This document shows positions 26,297 to 40,500 of a stretch of 64,000 nt of DNA, piece after piece (within the stretch, counting starts at the first letter, position 1; every line of letters begins with the position of its first letter). This DNA comes from Hirudinaria manillensis (taxonomy: Eukaryota; Annelida; Clitellata; Hirudinida; Hirudinidae). The notes beneath the pieces are model-generated. The model saw only the letters and a list, made by a program, of their open reading frames with translations. It did not search any database and was not told the origin of the DNA. The stretch lies in NCBI GenBank assembly GCA_034509925.1, contig CM067529.1, forward strand, positions 8,118,501-8,182,500. The letters are read 5' to 3'. The translations under genes and the position numbers were made by a program.

Positions 26297-29200
26297 TCAC
26301 AAATCGATATCATCATCATCGTCGTCTTCATCATCCTCAAACTCCATCTTGGCCCTCGTCAGTTCGTCCTCAGCAGACGCCAGAGTCTTCGACCTGGTCG
26401 TGGGTCTCGTAAGTTTTCCGTCCAAAGAAAGTTCGTTGGACCTCTTCAAACCGCTCCTAATCCAACTCTTGTCGATCAATTCCACGCTCTGCCTCCTCCT
26501 CCTCCTTCTCCTCACCCCTTTCTTGACCACCTTGTGACGGGAGAAACGTCGAAATTTCTTCGACGGGTCGTCTTTCGAAGCTCTTCCGTCGACGACTCCG
26601 AAGTCGGCCTCGACTCCCCGTCGCAGACTCGACGGCGACGTGGGATCCTCGCATTTTTCCAGCACGACTTTCGGATGACTCCTTCCTTGCTCTTCCGTGC
26701 CGACCACTTTTCCCGATCTGAGGTTTATGGCGGAGGGAGGCTCCTTGATTCGAGTCTCTCTCTCCTCGTTTTCTATGAAGTCTTCGGCGCTCTCCAAAGG
26801 CTTGGCAGGACGAGGAGAATATTCTTCGGTTGCTCCTGAAATCATGTTTTTGTATTTTGTCACGTGGCTTAGAATAATAGAATGTACGAAAGTGTCGTGA
26901 ATGAAACCTAAGAAGAAGGGACCTAAGAAGTACTTAACTAGTTGAGCACTTCAAATGCTGGCAGCAATGAAAGCCAACATCATTACATAATTATAATTGC
27001 ATGTAATAGTTCCTTCAAAAATGAACAACAACCATTGGATTAATATATCGCTAGGTTCAACCCCAAACAATAATTTGAATTTATATTACACTTATAATAA
27101 TAATAATAATAATAGTAGTAATAATAATCATCACCATCATCATCACTTACTTTTCCTACATGCCTTCCTTCTCTGCTTCTTGAAGAAGTTTGTAATGCTA
27201 TTATTGTTTTGATCCATCACCTGAAACAAGATCAATCCAAATTATGAATGAATTTCAACTCCAGAACATACCGATCTATGATATCAATGCGATAACATGC
27301 AACATATAATAAACAATTGATAGAATTTCTTTCTAAGACACCTATTGACCTAACATAATGAGAGTAGAATAAAGAAAAATTATCCTCAAAATGTAAAAAA
27401 AAAACATTATTCTCGCGAATGGACTAAAAAAAAACAGAAATAGGTTTTGAGAACGCAAAAGTTAAGGACGTAGCACACCATCCATGCACTACGAGTCGTC
27501 TGCAAACTCACGTCGGATACACGAGTCCGTGTTCCACCGATCGGTTGCAAGTTTTGTTTCTCATAGGAGTTCATCGTCATGCAGGATTGGCAAGGCAGAC
27601 TAAACTCTAAAGAACTGTTAAATCTTTCTGTAGACATCTTGGGAGCAATTTTTCTCAAGCTGTGAAAGCCGTCGAGAGAGGAGTCCACGGACGAAAATTC
27701 GACGGAAGAGGAACCGAACATCTTCGCCGGAGTCAAAGGTCCTTCGCGTCCGCACGCTCGACCGGCGTCCTGCCAGGGCGCGAAGACGGAAGGAGAGGAG
27801 GCGAACTGGATGAAGTTCAAGTTTTGAACCGGAGGAATCACCAGCACGGAGGACAACGAAGTCATTCCGACCACCGGAATGTTGGTCAGCAGAACCTGAC
27901 TTTCTCGCAAGATCTCGTCTCTCCCAGGGACCGTGCATTCGAAAGGGGACTGCACGACCGGCAGGCCGTGGGATATCGACAGCATGCAGTTACCGAGGTC
28001 TGCCAAGGACGAAGAGCGATTTCGAGGAAGGAATCGGTCGAAGGGAAAGCGATTTCTAAAAGTCGAGTCGGTCCGGACGACGGAATCGGGGAAAAAGTCG
28101 GCAGAGTCGGTCCCGACGCATTTGTTGACGGCTCCGATGCAAGTTCCGATTTCGTTGTTGTTGGAATCGCAATGCACCTCCGCGTAACTACGAGGACCAT
28201 CCTTCGCACCGGAGTTTACATTCTTACCCAAGAATTCCAAACAAAACAAATCCCCTGCATCATCCTCTTCATCATCATCGTCGTCATCATCATCATCGCT
28301 CGCATCAAAAGTTCTTTCCTCGCAGCCCTTGCCGTCCGAGTCGGCATCCGCGCACTGCTCCGTGCAGCAACCCTCCGCAGGATCGAGTTTGTCATCGAAT
28401 TTACTGCTCGGCGGATCGTCGGATCTTTCTTCGGACAATTCCCTGCCGGCAAGAATCCATCCAGACTTGCCACCATCATCGTCGTCATCGTCTTCATCAC
28501 CATCATCACCGTCGTCGTGGTGTACGATAGAATCCCCATTATAAAAAAGAGGGAAATCATCCTTCACAAAACAGGATAATACCTCAGACAGTCCCTCACT
28601 TTCATCACCATCATTATCATCATCATCATCGTCATCGTCATCATCATCACCACCATCAGAGTCACGGTTCTGCAAAGAATCCACCTCTGAGCGATCGCTA
28701 GGAAATGCGCCGGCAAGCAACGTTCGGTCGGAATCTTTTCCGACGGAAGTCTCCGTTTTGCTAAAGGATCTCGTCAGAGGTCTGCGCTTCTCGACCGGAG
28801 ACGATCCCTCTCGGACGACTTTAGAAGATTTCTCGGCATTCGTAAACTCTTTGGCTTTAAGACCGGAAGGTTTCTAGAAGAACAAAGACGACGAATTGAC
28901 GTGTAATTAAAATTTAAATTAGCTAAATGAAGAACTCCCGTCAGGTGATACCCTGGCAAACGTCCCGTTGTATTTCCTACGGACTTTGTGGCCGAATGCT
29001 TTCCTGGCTCCGCTTCGAATCCCCATGAAGTCTGCAGAGCTGCAAGTCGACGGAGTATCAACGTGAGTTTTGATGTTCGAGCAGAGAATCTTGTCGAACA
29101 TTTTCAAGCTTTCGGGCATGAACGAGGTACCTGTTTCAAATTAATTTCAAATGATTTTGAATAAAATCAGATTTTAAAATTTCCACGGTTTCAGTTTTTT

Positions 29201-31042
29201 TTAAACAGAACTACCTCTGAGGCAGAGATAATCTATGAAATCTTCGGTATAAGGAACGTTCTGCAAGTCATCCTGCAAAGTACAATCAACCCTCTTCTGA
29301 AACCTTCTTCTGCTTGCAAAAGAGCCACCTCCTGGTTTGGAACCACATGCAAACTTTCTTTGAGCTCTGTACATTCCACTGAAACAAACAATATCAAGAA
29401 GTGACGGGTTAAGCACACAAATTAAGCAATTAACACGAATTAAGCAATTAATACAATGTGAAATTTGCCTGCTTCTACTTCTGCTGAATTGCACGACGCG
29501 TGTGTCCGAGACGGTTTTGCCTTCCGATCTCGTCAACTGAGGAGACAACATTTCAAGGGTTTGTTGACTGAGACCTTCAAATTTAGATTTAAATTATTCT
29601 TGTTCTCCAAAGATTCATGTTCTAAAATCTAATTCAGAAATGTGAAATTCTGAATTATCCTAAACTTAATATATTCCCAACCAATCCCCTGTTCCCTCTA
29701 AGTAGATGAAAAAAATGTCTGCAAAAATTTGCACTTGTGAACCAAAAAATGAGACCAACTACTTTTGTTTGTAAGCCTTGATTACCCGTTGCATTGCATA
29801 ATTTTAAAGTTTTTCAATAATAACATCATATTTACAATATATTTAAACATGAATTTCAAAATAATAATTCAAGTTTAATAAATATGGAAAATTAATTTGC
29901 TAAATAATCACAACAAATTAAATCATACTTCTGCCAATTTTAAGAACAATAATGAGAGGACTCATTAATTATATATAATTGATTTTCTGGATAAACAAAC
30001 AGAAATAGTGATATAAATGTGTTTATAGCAACATAAATTCCTGGAAAGAATTGTAAGTCATGAACAACTTATTGAATAGAAAATTTAATAGCTTCAAATG
30101 AATGGGTAAAGTTTTAATACATTTTTGAGTCATTATTTCATGATTAATTGTTAATTTTCTCCTATTTGCAACATAATGCTTCCTAAGGAATTCAGACATT
30201 TTTGAGGATACAAGTGTTCTAGGGTGCATAGAGACTCCATTAATGTGAAGATACATGACAAACCTCATATGCACAAGAAGAATTAATTCAATGTAATTTC
30301 AGTGAAATTTCAAAACAAAATATTTAACCTAATGCTTACCACATGGTATAGTTTTAACCTCCAAATCGTCTGACATATTGGCATCAGACCTTGAAATTCC
30401 AACATTGGAGGTACTACTTGAATCAGACTTAACTTTCTTCCTTTGCAAAGAGGCATATAAAGCTTTTTTGAGTTCTGTTTCCTCTTTCCAAGAAAGTCCA
30501 CATGCCTCAGTCTAAAATGAATCTCTAAACTGAAACTCTCTGCATATCCATTTAAACCACATTCCAACAAAATAAATATGAATTTGAAAAGATTATTCCT
30601 CATGTTGGATCACTTAATTAGTTGAAAATCAATAAACAATGAAATATAATGCTCATTGATTCTATAATCAACATAATGCTCTATAAACAAATAAGGCCAC
30701 CTTTTTTTGGAAAACATTCCTTCTGGGTCTGGAAACAAGTTTGCTGGGCAAAATTGTATCTTTACACTGAAGAGGATTAGAAGCAATATCTTTATTGCTT
30801 GCATTATTATCCACCTTCTGTGTACTGCCGATTTCCGGGCATTTAATACAAATGGTCTCAGACAAATCCACATTTTCGAGGATGGATGTTTGTTCTTCGA
30901 ACTTTCTCAAATTTGTGCTCTTAGTAGTGTAAGTGAGCCGCTTGGCTGTAACCCTTAAAACGAGTTTAGTCTGTCGAAGTTCTGGTCCACCACCAGTTTT
31001 TGTATCTTTCTTGCGACGTGAATTTGTAAGCCTTCCAGCCAT
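26297..31042 (-). CDS. JARID2-like protein (N-terminal PRC2-interaction-type region only), 8 exons
   Basis: Exons 5' to 3': 30701-31042, 30340-30511, 29479-29536, 29215-29378, 28952-29130, 27512-28873, 27151-27220, 26297-26835. All join in phase to give 961 aa. The N-terminal part matches the JARID2 N-terminus in order: SRPRRNVFQKK, then LSWKEETELKKALYASL, then YRAQRKFA, then YTEDFIDYLCLRGTSFMP (JARID2 has RPKRNIIQKK, an EERVVRKVLYLSL block, LQAQRKFAQS and TEDFLTFLCLRGS). The middle exon (454 codons) has three Asp/Glu-rich tracts. Exon 27151-27220 encodes NNSITNFFKKQRR, PIP-box-like but with Asn where Gln is usual. The last exon is Arg-rich (KKGVRRRRRRR) and ends in an Asp tract. No JmjN, ARID or JmjC is present before the in-frame stop. 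Role inferred: nuclear, chromatin-bound. Homology is moderate; completeness of the 3' end is uncertain. Confidence 0.6.
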
Positions 31043-34000
31043 GATTTCTCTCGCTCGATACTACTCCGGAACTACTAAATGTCAGAACTGCAAATTAAAT
31101 AAATCGTCCAATAACGCATTATTTCGAGCAAGATAATGCGATAAACGACGCCTCACCAAGAAAAACGACAAGCCATCTCACTACTGGATCAACAAATAAA
31201 ATCGTCCAAAAATCATACGGCCCACTGAACACTGCATTGAACTTGTCATTATTTTATAAGCAGTATGCAGAATTACCTTTACTAAAAAGCTGCTTTTGAA
31301 CCAAGCTTCTTAACGCAGAATAGAACTAATAATAACAAAAATAATAACCATCTTTATGAATTTATAACAGCCTTGATCGGTTAACTAAGAAGTGGACAAA
31401 AAAGAACAGATCAGTTTTTGAACCATGCGGCCGAAAAAATTTTCAGCAATTTATATTTTTACGTGCATTAAATGAGATAATAACTTAACACTAATGAGGA
31501 GAGAGCGTTCATTTTAGGTGAGTGTCATCATGGAATCATCCATTCCTGATTTATTTGGAGCTTATTTTTGGAGCTTAGGTCTGCTTTTAAATTAATTTCT
31601 CATCTTCAGGATTGAGCCTGACATTCCAAGAATAAATGCCGGATAGTTTCGTCAGCCTGAGTCACAACTTCACGTTTGACATCTGCGAGTCGCTTCATTT
31701 AGAATAGGTATTGGGATGGCATCTTCCATGTCTAAGTCTTTCATTTCAGATTTTGATGACTTTGATGACCCTCCTGGTTTTTTTGAATGGATAATAAGTT
31801 ATTGTTTTTGTTTTTTCTTAACTTCTATTGCAAATCTGACTTGGACGATATTCGGTATCAGTGCTGCCGATGTCTTTATTAGAGCGCCAAATATCAAATT
31901 TGTCTAATATATGAAATCTTGTTACGGTAGCCAGACTTTATAGCGGCTGAAATAAAACATAATTTCATGTGTAGGAAGAGACGTCACCCTTGAAACACCA
32001 CTTAACCACCAAAGGGGTTTTCCCTGGAAGTTCATTCACATTCAAATTTTACTTCACCAATATTATTAAGTAATGATAGAAGGGAAACTTTGAGCAAATA
32101 TATGTAGTACTTTATCGGATAACTGGATATCATTTCATCCAAAATATAAAATTCTTACTTGTAATCTTATAGCAAGCACTTCGAAAACATTTTAAATCTG
32201 ACTAAGCCTGGGACATGATTTCAAGCTAATTTCGATCTGATTCTTTGGCAATCTACTGTCAGTTCTGGGATCCCCCGTCGAGGCTTCAGTGCGGTAAGGA
32301 TTTTTCCTCAAACTTCTTTATAGAGTTGGAATCCAACTGGATATGTTTTCCTGAGGTCGTTGTTGATTTCTTTTCTGAGGTCAGTTTTTTTGAGATGTAA
32401 TTTCAACTTAGTTGATTTTGCATTTTTGGTGATCAGGTAATGAATGTGATACGGCTCGTTTCAGTTTGATGGTTTTGCTCTATCCAAATTTCAGTTGAAG
32501 TTCACTTGAAGTTTTTCAGAAAGATGATATCTGTTTGTTTTTAAAACTTTCATGACTGATCGCGCGGTCTTCGTAATCTATTTTTTGAGATTGAAAATTA
32601 ATGTCGATAAATTTATTTATTTATACTTTTATTAAGAGTTATTTTGAAATCATTTAGGCATGTATAAACTTGTATTATTTTGCTAAATGTTAAACCGAAG
32701 TGTACCTTGGGACAATTTTTTAAAATCGCATAGGTAGCGCTAAGAAAACATAAAGATTAAAACGATTCTGGCGATCGCCATTTTCCGTTAGTTGTTTATT
32801 TGGTGGTAAATATGCGAATTTGCTTTCTGACAAGAGAAACGAGTTCCGCATAAAAGGTTCGTGTGTTGCTTGTTTTGATTATTTTTTGTCGGAGACGATT
32901 TTTCCGATTGCGTTGGATGATTGCATCTTGGATCCGCCATTATGACCACTTCGTCCCCGTGAATGCACTGTCGACGATGCCACCGAATGTAGAAACCAAT
33001 TTGGTCGCGTAAATTGACGGAACTGAAAATGTCTCAAGGTGTCAGCAATGCATGCGCTTCTAAATACATTTTTAGGGAATAGACATGCGCGTTAGATCGC
33101 TTCGGTTACTTTGCTTATGCCGAAGCAACGTTTTGTGATCAATCGATGTGTTTGTCTCAGATTTAGTTATTTCGGTCTGTATGTGAGAAATGAAATTTAT
33201 CAAAACGAGATCATTCTAGGGATTATTCCGCCATAAAAATTACTTAGATTGATATACTTGAAGTTTTTTGGTTATAATAAATCGGTTTTATTATATCGAA
33301 TCTGAATGGGTCATTGGGGTTGATCACTATTTATCCATTAAAGTGTAATGTCTAATGGTAATAATTCAGAAGTTTTAATGCATTTTGTTTTAATCAACTT
33401 GTTTCATTAATCAGATAAACTGTTTAGTTGGACTAAGTAAGCTTTATCATAATCTGCTGACTTTTGTTGTTAAATTTGTCATCAAAATGTTTTCACACCT
33501 TTATCAATTTATCAAAACCTAATTAGTAAGCCTTTCATTTAAGTTAGGATTTTTTTCTGTTGCCTTTATATTTTACAGCTAAATTTAATCATGTTGCATT
33601 CATTCTTTGATTTTGTCATATCTACATACCTCTGTTTATTTATTTATTTAATATTAACTAACTTAATAAGCTAATTAGTACTATGATGGAATTGCCAAGA
33701 TAACTGAATAATTAAATTTTTAGTGATCGTTTTTGTGAGCTTTATTATTTTGCTAATGTTTTACATTTTACTAAAATCAACAAACTTAAAACTAATAATT
33801 TGATTGACTTGCTTGTGGGAGCCTTAATTTCACATTGTCTTTTGGAGATGGTAGCAGTGGTGGTTATTAGTGATTTTGAGATGGACCTTGATTTTATCAA
33901 TTAATTCAATGCAAAAATTTGAATGTTTGAATTGAATTATGATAAGGAAATGTCTAGATAAGAAATTAATCAATGATGGGACCTACAAATTGGCTTGGGA

Positions 34001-34556
34001 AATATTGTTTAATTATATTTTTATGTTCTTTTATTGAACTCATTGGCATGCTTCTAGTGATATGGTACATATCTTTGTCTACCCACAGGTAGTTCATGTA
34101 TTGGCTTTGAGATTAAATTTGCATCCTATTTATATTTTGAGTGACAAAACATATTTGTTAGAATACTCTAATTTTTTTGTTCATTTGATACTGTCAAATA
34201 AGACAGATTTTTTAACATTAATTTTTTATTGATTTTTTACATTTTTATTTTTCAAACTACTGGGTTTGGAAAACATATTTTTCTTTTTATGCATTGACCC
34301 ATTGCCATTGTTCTTTATATTCAGTCTTGGTAATTTAATTGATACATTTTGATATCATCTGGATTCATTTACTGGGAGTTGCTGATTTGAAATTGATAAA
34401 TAATAATAAATAATGCTTGTATATGATGTATTTAATTCTTTTTCAAAGAAAGATTTTGAGATGTTTGTACATGTAATAAAAATTTGTATCGGGTGAGTAA
34501 AGAAAACTCCCATCCGAAGAATTTACAAATGTTTTTCTTTCGTTGCAGTATCGATC
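31043..34556. other. Divergent intergenic region between JARID2-like and APLF-like genes
   Basis: Holds both promoters. A YY1-like CCGCCATTATGAC lies at about 32935, and the non-coding first exon of the plus-strand gene probably lies between there and 34500, since the coding exon begins after a clear acceptor (CGTTGCAG at 34548). Stretches at 31520-31910 and 32210-32610 look less AT-rich and faintly coding-like but hold stops in every frame; they may be decayed transposon sequence. No confident feature. Confidence 0.45.
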
Positions 34557-37500
34557 ATGTCGAGTGAATCTGTCGTCTCTCTTTCCCCGGTGGATGGTGG
34601 GGATCCCATTGGAATCCCCTCCGAGAAAACGGTCATCGGGAGAGGATCTCTGCTCCAGGCATTTACTATATTTATAATTTACTTTAAATATTGTATATTG
34701 TTCTCGTGACGGCTTGTTAGGCCAACCAATTTGAAAGTTGTTTTTTCTTTATTAGTTGCTCTGTTGTGCTATTATGCATTAAAACTGTTGCTTTTTACCA
34801 AAGACTGTGATCTTAACAATCTTGCATGCTTTAATTTCTGTAAATCAATAATAATGACTTCACTTCATAATAGTTATAATAAATGATAATAAAAGTGAGG
34901 AAGTGAAAATTATGAATGAAAGTTCCTTTCTTAAGATGGTCAATTCATCAATCAAGACATCAGGCATTTCATTATTGTCGTGGTGCTCACAATACTCACA
35001 TGTATTATTGATAGAATTCAATGCCACTTTCACATCTTAATAAGTGACTTGATAAAACAGATAACAGACAAGAGAGTGTCTAGGAACCATGCAACACTTG
35101 AAGTCTGTGATGGAAGATTGGTCATTGTCCCAGTGAGTTTTTTGCAGAATCATTTTAATTCATTAACTCTCCATTTAAAGAAAATGTTGTCAGGCCGTAA
35201 TAATTTCATTGCTCAGACGAAGCGGATCCCCGCGTGTCATACGGGCACGCACGTCACGCATAAAGAACTCATCGATGCATCGTGTCCTATCGAGCTTAAA
35301 TAGTCGTAGGAGAAACATGTTGTCGAATCGGAAGCATCATTATCTGCAGATAATTTAATATTTAAATATTTAATTCCACTCATGTCAGATACACACCAAT
35401 CCCTGCTTCTACAAGGCCAACGACTCGAAAACCTCCGTCGTACTCCCCAAAGACAAACCGAAAACCCTTCAACATGGCGACGTCATCTCCCTCCTTCCAG
35501 AAAAACTCCTGTACAAGATCGTCTACAAGAATCCACAACAGCAGCAAGAAAGGTAGGTGACCTGGGCATCTGATTTGGCCATTTTGATAATGGCTGAGGA
35601 TGTGTAGGGATTGTTTAATTCCATTTTTATATTTCATTTCTTGATATATATTTGTAAATTTGTAATTGGAAATTTATTAAATATATTGAACCATTGAAAT
35701 ACCATATCTACATTTTAAGAATGATTGGAAATACCAAATTTATGGAAGTTCTCAATAACTTCTACAAAGGTCAACTGTACTTTTTAACGTTTGGATATTG
35801 CTTTGAACCTCACCTGCCAGGATTTAGCATTTATTTATGTATTCCACTTATTGTACAAGATCCACTCATCAGGGTGTTCTTTATCATGTATTTAACTTTT
35901 TTGGGTTGTCACCTGAGATGGAAACTTTAAAAACAAGGATTCTTTTTTCAAAAGGTTTTAGAAATTCACTGATAAATGATAGGAAATCTAATAAAACTGA
36001 GTGCAAAGACTGTTGAATTGACATATAAAATTAAAAAATTTTCTGCTACGTCTGAGCTATGATAATGATGACGAATTAAAAATCTTAGGATAGGATATTA
36101 AAAATATCGGATAGCATTCATGTTTCAAATGACATTCACAAAAGAAGTTTTTGATGTATAGCTAACACAGGAGGATTCTTAAAGAATCACAAATCATTAA
36201 GCTTGGCTATTGTTTGAACAAAATCTATCTGGAGATTTTGACCTATGATTTAATGCTTGATTCTTGGACTGGAAGAGCTAAAAGCTTAGAAAAGCAATGA
36301 GCAAGGATTTCTTGGTTACTTTTTCATTGAAATTCTTTCATTGCTAAAAACTGAATGGAAATGATTACATCAAGAAGAGAAGATTTGTTTATATGTTGTC
36401 TCTGGTTCGTGTGCTCTAAAAAGTTGTGAATTTCTGATACATTGGTTTGTTTCAAACAATATTTATGGCCAAGATGTTTATCAAAATTAAGAAGATGTTG
36501 TGGAAATTTATAATACTTTGGATTCACCCGTTCATCCAATTCATCTACTAGAGTATCCATTGTGCCTACTAATAAAGTTCTGATAATAATTCCTGAAGTC
36601 AGTTCCTCAAATAACAAATGGTTTGATGGTGATGTTGATCTTGAATTGGCTTAGAGGGAGTTTTGAAGATTCTCAAAAGACTTAGGGCAAAAACTTTAAC
36701 ATTTAAAGATGAGGATAACAGCATTTGTCGAGGAGATTCTGCTTTATATTCATATAAAGGGACCCAATAAAACTTTTTTTGGGAGAATCTGGGAAATAAT
36801 GAATTTGAGAAATGGAATCAAAGTGAGGACATAAAAGTCTTTGTTAGGTACACATTGAAATCAACAAATCTCTTGTCGATAATTGCTTATTGATTTATTT
36901 ATGGATTAGAATTTCATGTATTTATGGAGGATAGCATCACAACTGGGAATGAGGATCTTTTGGTCTGTTGGCCTGAGGAAAAAGGTGAACAGGTGCATCC
37001 AAAGTATTATAAATTTCCATAACATCTTCTTAATTTTGATAAACATCTTGGCCATAGTGAGGATAAAACTGTGGACATTGAAAAATCAGGATAATTTTTG
37101 AAAGAATTGGAGTATTTGTAAATCAATTTGAATCTTCAATATTTAAAAAACTAAGATTTAAGAAATGAAGTGAAATGTTCAAATAATTTTATGTTAGTAA
37201 TTTTGGTCCTAAAAATTGATAAAATGGTCCAAAATAAAAAGAAAGTTCCAATGCTGCTAAGAGCTTCGCATTTAAAACCGATTGTGGAAGTAATCCTCCA
37301 ACTTATGTTGTTCAAGCTGCTTACATTTTTGGCCTGAATTAGGCCTTAGTTCTTGAATCAATGAAGGCTTTGACTAAGTTTATATTCTCTTTTATTTGCA
37401 ACTATCAGGAAATACAAAAATACCAATAGATTTTAAAGCTTATTCTGATTGTATACCAGCAACTATGCTTGATTGGGGAATATTTTTATTGATGTTAACT

Positions 37501-40500
37501 TGTTTTTGCAGTAGTGAAGATCTAACTGCCCAGACAGGAAACACTCCTAAAGGTTTGTTGAATCTCTAAATTTGGTTTTGACAATAAGAAGTGTTATTAA
37601 ATGACAATGCTACTATGTTTGCCTTGCTGCTTATTGGTTGTTGATGACATCATCATCATATTTCTGATATCAATGATTTTGATAACGTCGTGCTCGTGTA
37701 ACCAGCCAATAATTTTGATGACTGGTGATTATCAGCGGATAACAAGACCGCTTCTGAAGAGGAGAAGAAAACTCCAAAAGAGGCTCCTGTTGCTGCACCT
37801 GAGAAGAAAGACTTAAATACCCAAGTGAGTGTAAACATCAAATAATCACAACGTTGTCATGGCAACGCCAGCGACAGGTTTAAAGTTTAACGTGCATCGC
37901 TTTGAAAATGCCTGGTTTTTCGACTGATTAACTAATTTCACTTAATATTGACTAGAGTTACATACATCATCACTTTCTTAATGTGCTATTGAAGTATTGC
38001 TTTTGAATTTAATATTGTTAATTTAATAAGGATATTATTAGTTATTTATCTCCTCAGCCAACCAAACCGAACGACGAGACCCCGACCTCGAAGGAGGAGG
38101 AAGGAAAGAACGGTCGGCACCTCCCCGATTGGATCGTTGGGGCCGCGTCCAGGGTCAAGTCGAGTGCATCGAAGGTGAAGAATGGAACTGACAACAAGAA
38201 GCTTGCAAAGTCCAAAGGTTAGCTTGCAATCTTATTATGCTTATTATTATTATTTATAACTTTTAGTGCTTGTTTCTGTGAGCTTCCCGGTAGCAATTTG
38301 TACTCGTCCGAGGGCAGACCGATTGATTTAGATTTTTTTGTGCATTTTTATTTGCCTTTGTTTATTCCAACAGCAAGCATTCAAAGCAAATCAAAGAAGC
38401 TGGACTACTGCGACGACGACGACGACGATGATGATGAAGACGACAACGGAGGAGAAAGTGATAACGACGACGACGACGAGGAGGAAGACGACGACGACGA
38501 TGACAGTTTCGAGGCCAAGAAGCCCAGAAAGAGGTCGTCTCCTCAGAGGTCGAAAAGAAAACCGCCGTCGCGACGGAGGTACAGCGACGACGACGATGAC
38601 GACGTCGGATCGAAGAGGAGGAAGAGGATGCCCAGGGCTGCCACTCAGAAGGCTCCGAAATATAGTGAGTCGTGATATTAAAACGACTTGTGATTACCTT
38701 AAAAGGAGACTTGGCGATTATTATTATTATTATTAGTAGTAGTATTAGTAATATTATCATTATTGTCGATCACCGTCAAGAGTCTTCTGGCATCGATCGT
38801 AGTTCAAAGAATTTCACGAACGTCTTCATTGAATGTCGTTGATTTCTGCAGCCGATGACGACTTCGTGATGAGCGACGAGGAGTTTGTGATAGACGAAGA
38901 CGAGAGCGAGCAGTCAAAAGGGGAGGACAGCGACTTCGTGATGGACGACGCGGACTCGGGCAGCGACTGGGAAGCCAAGGGCAAGAACAAGGTCGGTCGA
39001 CGTAGAGACGACGAGTCGTCGGTTACGTAATAATCGTTAAGAAGTCGTTAAGATCATCGACGAGTCGTTTGATGCGACGGCTGAGTTTCGATGTTTTTTG
39101 ACGGAACAGTCCCGGAGCAGGAGCGTCAAAAGGAAGTCCGCGGGCAGGGGAAGGAGGGGGAGGTACGACTCGGAGGAGGTTTCGGAGGAGGACGACGACG
39201 ACGATTACAGGCCTCGGTCCACCAAGAAGAGGGGCGGAGCCTCCAGAAAGAGGAAGAGGGGACGCAGCGACGACGACGAAGACGAAGATGACGACGGGGA
39301 CGACTACAAACACGGACGTAAGAAAGGTCGGTCTGTGCTTTTAAAATCTTCGACTCTTATAAGGTGCTATTTGTGAAACCACTTATAATAATGTTTGGTT
39401 TAATAATAATAATGATAATAATAATAATAATAATAGTAATAATAATAATGGACCATTTATTAGCGAACAATGGTAGCGAAAGTAATGGTTGTTAAATTGC
39501 AAAAGTTGTCGTCAGCAAAATATTATCGACTGTCTTCGTGCAAGATTTTTTAGGTCGAGTAAAACTTAATCCTTGGTGAGCTCATTGCAGAGAGCTTGGC
39601 CATGGAATTACATTGGCCAATCATTTTGAACGTTCCAGCAATTTAAACAAGAATCGACTTCAAGCTCGAGATGTTTCAACTTGCATTATTGATTATGATT
39701 TAGCTGATCGATCGATCGATCACGTACCTTTAAGTAATTGTTAATGGCATTCAAAGATAACGAGTACTTTGACATACTTTGACATACTTTGGAATTCCAC
39801 GTTTCCGTTTCCGTTTCCAGCCAAACGTAAACCCGGACCGAAGCCCAAGAGGCGATCGGGACCAGCGGGAAGGAAGAGGCGAAGGTCGGAAGACGAGGAG
39901 GAAGAAGAAGACGACGAAAACGGATTCGACGACGAAGAGGAGGAAGAGAAGTCCTCTTCTCCTCCGAAGAAGGCTCCGAAGAAGAAGAAGAAGAAGGTCG
40001 AGGTCGAAGAGCAAGAAGAAGAAGAAGAAGACGACGACAACGAAGATGACGACGAAGACGGCGAAAAGAATGCCAAAAATAAGAAAGTGCCCTGTCAGCT
40101 CGGAACCGAACGTCACCGGTCTGTTTGACGCGTCGCGTTGGAAACGATTTTACGTCGTCGTCATCGTCATCATTTAAAGTCCCTTGCGCGACCGGGGACG
40201 CGATTCTCGATTTGTTTTTATTTTATACTCGAATCCGATAAGAGGAAAAAACGTTTTCATTTCAGGAAAAACCCGAAGCACTCGGAGGATTTTTCGCAGC
40301 CAGACAAGAACAAGGAGGAAGTCGAGGACCTGAACGCCCCGAGGCAGAAAAGAGCGGCCGCGCTCAAGCAAAAAGGTCGGTGCATTTAGAGGCGACGGCG
40401 CGCGTTTTTACCATCTTTACGGCTTGTTTTTCACGTTTCAGAGAAACTGGAGGCCATGCACGATGCGAGCGACGAAGAAGACGAGATGGTCGACCTTGCC

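Noticed and set aside
27662-28579. 305-codon plus-strand open frame
   Set aside because: Antisense shadow of the long JARID2-like exon 27512-28873, open because of that exon's Asp/Ser codon bias.
31716-31907. Plus-strand frame with DFDDFDDPPGFFEW
   Set aside because: Short, interrupted on both sides, no splice context; possibly decayed transposon, not a gene.
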